Origin: Desulfosporosinus sp049943955
Lineage (GTDB): Bacteria; Bacillota; Desulfitobacteriia; Desulfitobacteriales; Desulfitobacteriaceae
Direction of reading: 5' to 3'
Length of the DNA: 64,000 nucleotides
Assembly: GCF_049943955.1 (NCBI RefSeq)
Contig: NZ_JBNFTW010000003.1
Span: forward strand, 248,001 to 312,000
This document shows, piece after piece, positions 59,595 to 64,000 of the stretch (the stretch's first letter is position 1; every line of letters starts with the position of its first letter). A program made the position numbers and the translations under genes. The notes below the pieces were generated by a model, which saw nothing but the letters and a program-made list of their open reading frames with translations, searched no databases and was not told the origin of the DNA.

Positions 59595-59703
59595 CCGTTT
59601 CACTCCTTTCACATCAAGTTATCCTATGTGAAAGGAACAAAACTTGTGATTTAAAGAGTCAGGCAGCATTATTTTTTGTTTAGTGTTTAGAAGCAAAATA
59701 TAA

Positions 59704-59726
59704 AAGCTCCTGCTAAGCAGGAGCTT
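59704..59726 (-). terminator. Terminator of the 59741-60133 gene
   Basis: AAGCTCCTGC pairs with GCAGGAGCTT around 3 nt, followed on the minus strand by TTATATTTT. Confidence 0.75.
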
Positions 59727-59740
59727 AATGAATGCTGTTT

Positions 59741-60133
59741 TTAGGTTAGATTAAAAATGGTAAGGGTTTGTAATTTCTTGCATTCCAGGTTGAGGACATC
59801 CGACAGGGAAATGTTCAAAGCATTAGCTAAGGCAGCTATGTAAAAGAGTTGTTTGCCCATTTCCGCCTCTATAATGTCTCTGCAGTTATCGCAGAGATCC
59901 CCTTCGAGTTGGCTGTCTAAGAGGTCTTTTAAATCGGCAAGGCTTGCATCGGGGGGGATTGACTTCTTGTGCGCATTCACTGAATGACAACCGCAATTGG
60001 TTACCGATTTGACAACGGCCCTGTTAACGCGTGCTGAAGTTTCTTGGCCTTTGGACAGGATGTCCAAAATACTTTGGTGTCGGATTAACAGAGACTTCAC
60101 GATATTTTGGAATTGGTCAGTGAGTTGTTCCAC
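59741..60133 (-). CDS. Conserved clostridial protein with four-Cys motif
   Basis: 130 residues, cytoplasmic. The N-terminal helical part is LLIRHQSILDILSKGQETSARVN-like. Four Cys are arranged as two pairs (TNCGCHSV near residues 46-48 and CDNCRDII near 82-85), suggesting a metal or Fe-S site. The protein ends CKKLQTLTIFNLT. Similar proteins occur beside carD in related clostridia as far as I recall, some labelled DUF1573, but I am not sure of the label. It is divergent from carD. Function unknown. Confidence 0.65.
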   Translation of the reverse strand: MEQLTDQFQNIVKSLLIRHQSILDILSKGQETSARVNRAVVKSVTNCGCHSVNAHKKSIPPDASLADLKDLLDSQLEGDLCDNCRDIIEAEMGKQLFYIAALANALNISLSDVLNLECKKLQTLTIFNLT

Positions 60134-60225
60134 CGAGTATCCTCACTCCTTTCTGCCATTTCTATTATAACGAGATGGTTAGGTCGTTGTCAATTTTCGG
60201 GAGCGTAAGAGAACAAAAAGGGAAA

Positions 60226-60255
60226 TTGACAGGCTTAAGACTTGTGTGATATAAT
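60226..60255 (+). promoter_or_regulatory. Strong sigma-A promoter of carD
   Basis: -35 TTGACA (60226-60231), 18-nt spacer, -10 TATAAT (60250-60255), both perfect consensus. It heads the carD-yacL-ispD-ispF-gltX run. Confidence 0.75.
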
Positions 60256-60313
60256 TTTAAAATTTTGACCCGGACATTGTAACTTGTTATAATGGTAAGA
60301 AGGGGGTGGCTGA

Positions 60314-60790
60314 ATGTTTAATGTTGGTGATAAAGTTGTTTATCCAATGCATGGTGCCGGGATCATTGAATCCATTGAGGAACGGGAAGTTCTCGGCGAA
60401 ATAAGCCAATATTATGTCATGCATTTGCCTGTGGGTAATATGAAGTTATTTATACCTTTGAAAAATGTTGAAAACTTGGGCTTGCGGCAAGTTATATCAC
60501 CGTCCATGGTTAAAGACGTCTTAGAGGTATTAAAGACAAAAGACACGGCGACGACCCTGGCCTGGAATCGACGTTATCGTGCCAACCTGGAAAAGATAAA
60601 GAGCGGCAATATTTTTGAAGTTGCTAATGTAGTACGCAGCCTTGCTCAAAGGGAAAATGAAAAAGGACTTTCAACCGGGGAAAAGAAGATGTTTGAAAAC
60701 GCTTGTCAGATCTTGATTAGCGAGCTTGTTCTGACGGAAGGATCTGAAGAGGATGCGGTAAGGCAATGGGTTTCTAAAGCCTTGGCTTAA
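60314..60790 (+). CDS. carD: CarD/CdnL-family transcription regulator
   Basis: 158 residues. The N-terminal RNA-polymerase-interacting domain is typical of CarD_CdnL_TRCF (FNVGDKVVYPMHGAGIIESI and VMHLPVGNMKLFIPL). The C-terminal helical domain contains WNRRYRANLEKIKSGN. It binds RNA polymerase beta and stabilises open complexes, especially at rRNA promoters. ATG follows AAGGGGGTGGC. It has a consensus promoter and leads the conserved gltX run. Confidence 0.93.
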   Translation: MFNVGDKVVYPMHGAGIIESIEEREVLGEISQYYVMHLPVGNMKLFIPLKNVENLGLRQVISPSMVKDVLEVLKTKDTATTLAWNRRYRANLEKIKSGNIFEVANVVRSLAQRENEKGLSTGEKKMFENACQILISELVLTEGSEEDAVRQWVSKALA

Positions 60791-60886
60791 AGGATTATAT
60801 TCCCTTTGCTTGAAAATAAATGGAATTAACTGTATAATTGGAAAGACTTTTAGTCAAACTATGATAAAAGAAAAGGAGGTGAAATG

Positions 60887-62062
60887 ATGATTCGCAATTT
60901 AATTCGCGGGATCATCACCCTATTATTTGGTGCATTGGGATTTTATGTAGATTACCTATTATTGCGTCTTAATCTTTTACAATCGTTTAAATGGAATTTT
61001 TCCCCTGTTTGGACCTATGTTGCTATGATTTTCCTCTTTGCTTGTCTGGGTTTTCTAGTGGCACCTGTGACTATTCGTTCTGTTCTTAAACTGATGCGGT
61101 GGCTGGATTCCCGCTTAACCAGAGTCCCGACTCATGATTTGATGGGTGGGGCTATTGGTGGAATTATTGGACTTATTATTTCAAGTTTATTTAGTAATTC
61201 ATTTATTAGTATCACCTTTTTTGGTCCGCTGCTTGCGGTACTTTTAAGTCTTTTCTTAGGTTATCTTGGCGTTACAATAGGTATGAAACGCAAAGAGGAT
61301 GTTTTGGGATTCCTTAATTTCATACCTAAATTCAGGGATCGCGGAGAAAAACAGAAGGAAGTAAAGGCCGATCAGATTTTGGGGACTGGGGAGAGTATTG
61401 CTGTTGAGGGCCCTCACTATAAAATTCTTGACACAAGCGTAATTATAGACGGCAGAATTGCTGATATTGTCAAAACAGGGTTTATTGAGGGAACCTTACT
61501 TATTCCAAGCTTTGTATTAGAAGAGCTTCGCCATATCGCAGATTCTTCTGATCTGTTGAAACGAAATCGAGGACGCCGAGGGCTGGATATTCTTAATCAG
61601 ATCTCTAAGGAAACAGCCATTAGGGTTCATATACACGAGCAGGATTTCGAAGATGTTAACGAGGTCGACAGTAAACTGGTTCGTTTGGGTCAAGTTTTGG
61701 ATTCGCCTCTTTTAACCAATGACTATAATTTAAACAAAGTCGCTGAACTTCAGGGCGTCAAGGTTTTGAATATTAATGAATTAGCCAATTCCCTGAAACC
61801 AATTGTTCTCCCTGGGGAAGAGATGCTGGTTCAAGTCATGAAAGAAGGAAAGGAACCGGGTCAGGGTGTGGCATATCTGGATGACGGAACGATGATTGTC
61901 GTGGATACGGGTCGTCGTTATATGGGACAAAATATTACCGTATTAGTAACCAGTGTTCTGCAGACAGCTGCCGGCCGCATGATTTTTGCAAAACCTAAAA
62001 GTTCTCTGGAAAAAAAGTCGATGGGTCTTCGTCCAACGGATGAGGTGAATGCGATTGGCTGA
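60887..62062 (+). CDS. PIN/TRAM-domain membrane protein (YacL-like)
   Basis: 391 residues. Four N-terminal membrane helices (to about residue 130) are followed by a PIN nuclease domain (KILDTSVIIDGRIADI; Asp residues in LTNDYNLN) and a C-terminal TRAM domain (GQGVAYLDDGTMIVVDTGR). YacL proteins are putative membrane-bound ribonucleases conserved next to ispD. Two ATGs (60884, 60887) are possible; the second has better spacing from AAAGGAGGT. The end overlaps ispD by 14 nt. Confidence 0.92.
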   Translation: MIRNLIRGIITLLFGALGFYVDYLLLRLNLLQSFKWNFSPVWTYVAMIFLFACLGFLVAPVTIRSVLKLMRWLDSRLTRVPTHDLMGGAIGGIIGLIISSLFSNSFISITFFGPLLAVLLSLFLGYLGVTIGMKRKEDVLGFLNFIPKFRDRGEKQKEVKADQILGTGESIAVEGPHYKILDTSVIIDGRIADIVKTGFIEGTLLIPSFVLEELRHIADSSDLLKRNRGRRGLDILNQISKETAIRVHIHEQDFEDVNEVDSKLVRLGQVLDSPLLTNDYNLNKVAELQGVKVLNINELANSLKPIVLPGEEMLVQVMKEGKEPGQGVAYLDDGTMIVVDTGRRYMGQNITVLVTSVLQTAAGRMIFAKPKSSLEKKSMGLRPTDEVNAIG

Positions 62063-62747
62063 ATTAGGCATCGTTATTCCTGCAGCGGGTCAAGGTAAAC
62101 GGATGGGGGCCGAAGGCAATAAACAATTTCTTAGCTTAAGGGGACAACCTATTTTAGTCCATACGGTAAGAGTATTTCAAATGTCCGACTGCGTCTCGGA
62201 AATAGTGATTGTTGGGGCAGAAAATGACCTTGCTTTGATCAAAGACCTTGTTATTCGGTATAAGTTAGATAAAGTAGCAAGGATTTGCCAAGGTGGAGTC
62301 CAACGTCAAGATTCCGTTCGCTTAGGGGTACTAGCGCTCAGTTCCACTATTCAACGAGTAGTGGTTCATGATGGGGCTAGGCCCCTTTTGACATTGAAGG
62401 ATTTTCATCGCTTTTTGCAAGCCGCCGAAGGGTTTACGGCAGCGACCATGGGGATTCAGGTCAAAGATACCATTAAGCAGATTAATGATTTCGGATGTGT
62501 AACAGATACCCTGCCCAGAGAACGTTTACGGGCAGTACAAACACCTCAAATTTTTGAACGTCAGACGTTAGAGGCAGCACATCTTCGTGCCGCTTCTAAC
62601 GGGTACTATGGCACAGATGACGCATCTTTGTTAGAATGGATGGGGTATCCGGTTCAGGTAATTGAGGGCTCTCAGGAGAATATCAAGGTTACTACGCCGG
62701 AGGACCTTTGGTTAGCGGAACGCATTTTAACAATGCGCGAAACATAG
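62049..62747 (+). CDS. ispD: 2-C-methyl-D-erythritol 4-phosphate cytidylyltransferase
   Basis: 232 residues. Joins CTP and MEP in the non-mevalonate isoprenoid pathway. The CTP-binding loop is VIPAAGQGKRMG. Other conserved parts are VVHDGARPLLT, VKDTIKQI and RLRAVQTPQIF, with GTDDASLLEWMG near the end. ATG 62049 lies within the end of yacL after GAGGTGA. IspF follows 7-10 nt later. Confidence 0.95.
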   Translation: MRLAELGIVIPAAGQGKRMGAEGNKQFLSLRGQPILVHTVRVFQMSDCVSEIVIVGAENDLALIKDLVIRYKLDKVARICQGGVQRQDSVRLGVLALSSTIQRVVVHDGARPLLTLKDFHRFLQAAEGFTAATMGIQVKDTIKQINDFGCVTDTLPRERLRAVQTPQIFERQTLEAAHLRAASNGYYGTDDASLLEWMGYPVQVIEGSQENIKVTTPEDLWLAERILTMRET

Positions 62748-62757
62748 ATTTGGGGTG

Positions 62758-63243
62758 TTGAAAATTAGAGTTGGAATAGGTTATGATGTTCATGCTTTGG
62801 TTGAGGGGAGACCTCTGATCTTGGGTGGCGTGGAGATTCCCTATGAAAGGGGTTTGCTTGGACATTCGGATGCGGATGTTTTAATTCATGCCCTTATGGA
62901 TGCCTTGTTAGGGGCATTGGCACTTGGAGATATAGGGTCTCATTTTCCTGATCATGATCCTCGGTATGCCGGAATTTCCAGTCTTCTCTTGTTGGAGCGA
63001 GTTGTCGAACTGATTAAAGGGCAGGGTTACCGCGTCGGAAATATTGACAGTCTTATTGTGGCAGAGCGTCCGAAGCTTGCTCCTTTCATACCCCGGATGC
63101 GCGCAAATCTCGCTCGGGCTTTAAATGTTGACCTTGAAAGCGTATCCGTGAAAGCAACAACTACGGAACGACTGGGCTTTGAAGGACGAAGTGAAGGCAT
63201 TGGGGCCCAGGCTATTGTTAATGTCGTAAAGGATAAGAGATAA
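62758..63243 (+). CDS. ispF: 2-C-methyl-D-erythritol 2,4-cyclodiphosphate synthase
   Basis: 161 residues. Cyclises CDP-ME phosphate in the MEP pathway. Zn-binding and active-site motifs GIGYDVHAL, GHSDADVLIHALMDALLG and the C-terminal KATTTERLGFEGR are intact. A TTG at 62758 gives MKIRVG, the usual family start; a GTG one codon earlier is also possible, and both sit on a GGGGTG SD. It is directly downstream of ispD. Confidence 0.95.
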   Translation: MKIRVGIGYDVHALVEGRPLILGGVEIPYERGLLGHSDADVLIHALMDALLGALALGDIGSHFPDHDPRYAGISSLLLLERVVELIKGQGYRVGNIDSLIVAERPKLAPFIPRMRANLARALNVDLESVSVKATTTERLGFEGRSEGIGAQAIVNVVKDKR

Positions 63244-63265
63244 AAATGTTTTAAGGTGGTTTGTT

Positions 63266-64000
63266 ATGAAAGAAGTTAGGACGAGATTTGCTCCAAGCCC
63301 GACAGGCTATATGCATATTGGCAACTTAAGAACTGCTATTTATGAATATTTAATTGCGAAATCTCAGAGCGGAAAATTTCTATTAAGAGTAGAAGATACA
63401 GATCAAGCCCGTTTTGTCGAGGGCGCTGTTGAAGTGATATTAAAAACGCTGAATATTGTTGGCCTAAAGTACGATGAAGGCCCTGATATCGGGGGACCTT
63501 ATGGGCCTTATGTCCAAAGTCAAAGGAAATCAATCTATAAGGAATATGCCGATAAGCTGGTTGAATTAAAAGGTGCTTATTACTGCTTTTGCTCTAAAGA
63601 GCGAGGCGAGGGCTTAGGAAACGACAGTCAATCTGGGGCTGTTCCTATCAAGCATCATTGTCAATGTAAACATTTAAAATCAGCGGAAATCTCGGAAAAG
63701 CTAAGCAATAATGAATCTTGTGTTGTGCGGCAATGGATACCTGAGGAAGGTATAACAGAGTTTCATGATCTTGTCTACGGTACGGTTTCCGTCGCTAATT
63801 CAGAACTCGATGAGGGAGTGCTTTTAAAGTCTGATGGATTGCCAACCTATAATTTTGCCAATGTAGTTGACGATCATTTGATGGAAATCACCCATGTTGT
63901 GCGCGGATCGGAATACCTCTCCTCCACACCGAAATATAATTTGCTTTATAAGTCTTTTGACTGGGACATTCCGGAGTATATTCATTTACCGCCAATTATG
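63266..64000 (+). CDS. gltX: Glutamyl-tRNA synthetase, 3' end outside window
   Basis: The first 245 codons of a class I Glu-tRNA synthetase. The signature FAPSPTGYMHIGNLRTA (HIGN as the HIGH box), FLLRVEDTDQAR and GLPTYNFANVVDDHLM are present, together with a Cys-rich insert (CFCSKE, KHHCQCKH) where many GltX proteins have their Zn-binding loop. ATG follows AAGGTGG, 22 nt after ispF. The frame is open to the last base. It completes the carD-yacL-ispD-ispF-gltX order common in Firmicutes. Confidence 0.93.
   Translation, partial: MKEVRTRFAPSPTGYMHIGNLRTAIYEYLIAKSQSGKFLLRVEDTDQARFVEGAVEVILKTLNIVGLKYDEGPDIGGPYGPYVQSQRKSIYKEYADKLVELKGAYYCFCSKERGEGLGNDSQSGAVPIKHHCQCKHLKSAEISEKLSNNESCVVRQWIPEEGITEFHDLVYGTVSVANSELDEGVLLKSDGLPTYNFANVVDDHLMEITHVVRGSEYLSSTPKYNLLYKSFDWDIPEYIHLPPIM

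Noticed and set aside
1..64000. tRNA or rRNA genes
   Set aside because: No stretch with convincing cloverleaf or rRNA sequence was noticed; this was a reading by eye, and a tRNAscan run would be decisive.

Overview
The window looks like chromosome of an anaerobic, endospore-forming, sulfate- or organohalide-reducing clostridium of the Desulfosporosinus/Desulfitobacterium type. This is inferred from gene content, not from a database match. The signs are spore genes (sigK, spoVAC/D/E, tlp, a DUF3787-type spore protein), a single-chain pyruvate:ferredoxin oxidoreductase, rubredoxin plus desulfoferrodoxin, a T-box leader before ileS, frequent TTG/GTG starts with strong Shine-Dalgarno (SD) sequences, and two sigma-54 activator/promoter pairs. 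No rRNA, tRNA, CRISPR array or intact transposase gene was seen.

Layout. 1-6.5 kb: cell-surface acylation genes (three SGNH hydrolases, an MBOAT acyltransferase, a DHHW protein, a DUF4358 lipoprotein), with 11-bp iterons before the operon and a complete small transcription unit for a 33-residue cysteine peptide. 6.6-11.4 kb: LytS/LytT-type two-component system, L-lactate permease and a cupin. 11.6-15.4 kb: PrpR_N-type sigma-54 activator followed by a sigma-54 promoter and a two-subunit UxaA/SuyAB-type dehydratase or lyase. 15.7-16.4 kb: rubredoxin and superoxide reductase, with a perfect palindrome inside the promoter. 16.8-23.7 kb: CBS-PAS sigma-54 activator, then a sigma-54 promoter, thiolase, acyl-CoA dehydrogenase and a two-subunit CoA-transferase. 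24-29.3 kb: membrane glycosyltransferase operon. 29.7-33.3 kb: pyruvate:ferredoxin oxidoreductase. 33.6-37.1 kb: T-box and ileS. 37.2-43.7 kb: small spore proteins, MBL hydrolase, chemoreceptor, DUF3786 protein, xpt. 43.8-50.5 kb: small ferredoxin, Fe-alcohol dehydrogenase, alpha/beta hydrolase, LysR regulator, HD and HD-GYP proteins, DUF4474 protein. 50.8-54.8 kb: acetyl-CoA synthetase with a long C-terminal extension, threonine aldolase, NUDIX hydrolase. 55-60.1 kb, minus strand: a DUF1657/DUF421/SpoVA operon, a small hydrophilic gene and sigK. 60.2-64 kb: the conserved carD-yacL-ispD-ispF-gltX run; gltX is cut by the right edge.

How the genes fit together. Lactate uptake, pyruvate oxidation and acetate activation feed acetyl-CoA metabolism. 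Two sigma-54 activators each sit just upstream of a matching -24/-12 promoter, so the two catabolic modules are probably locally controlled. The spore genes would act in late sporulation and germination.

Scattered through the window, usually right at the 3' ends of genes, are two families of short palindromic repeats without a transposase. One has three hairpins and a conserved GAGTTCAC end. The other is a roughly 130-bp MITE with terminal inverted repeats. In two places the first family overlaps the stop codon of a neighbouring gene. These repeats, the 33-residue peptide unit, the SpoVA operon and the operator-like sites are the parts most worth a second look.
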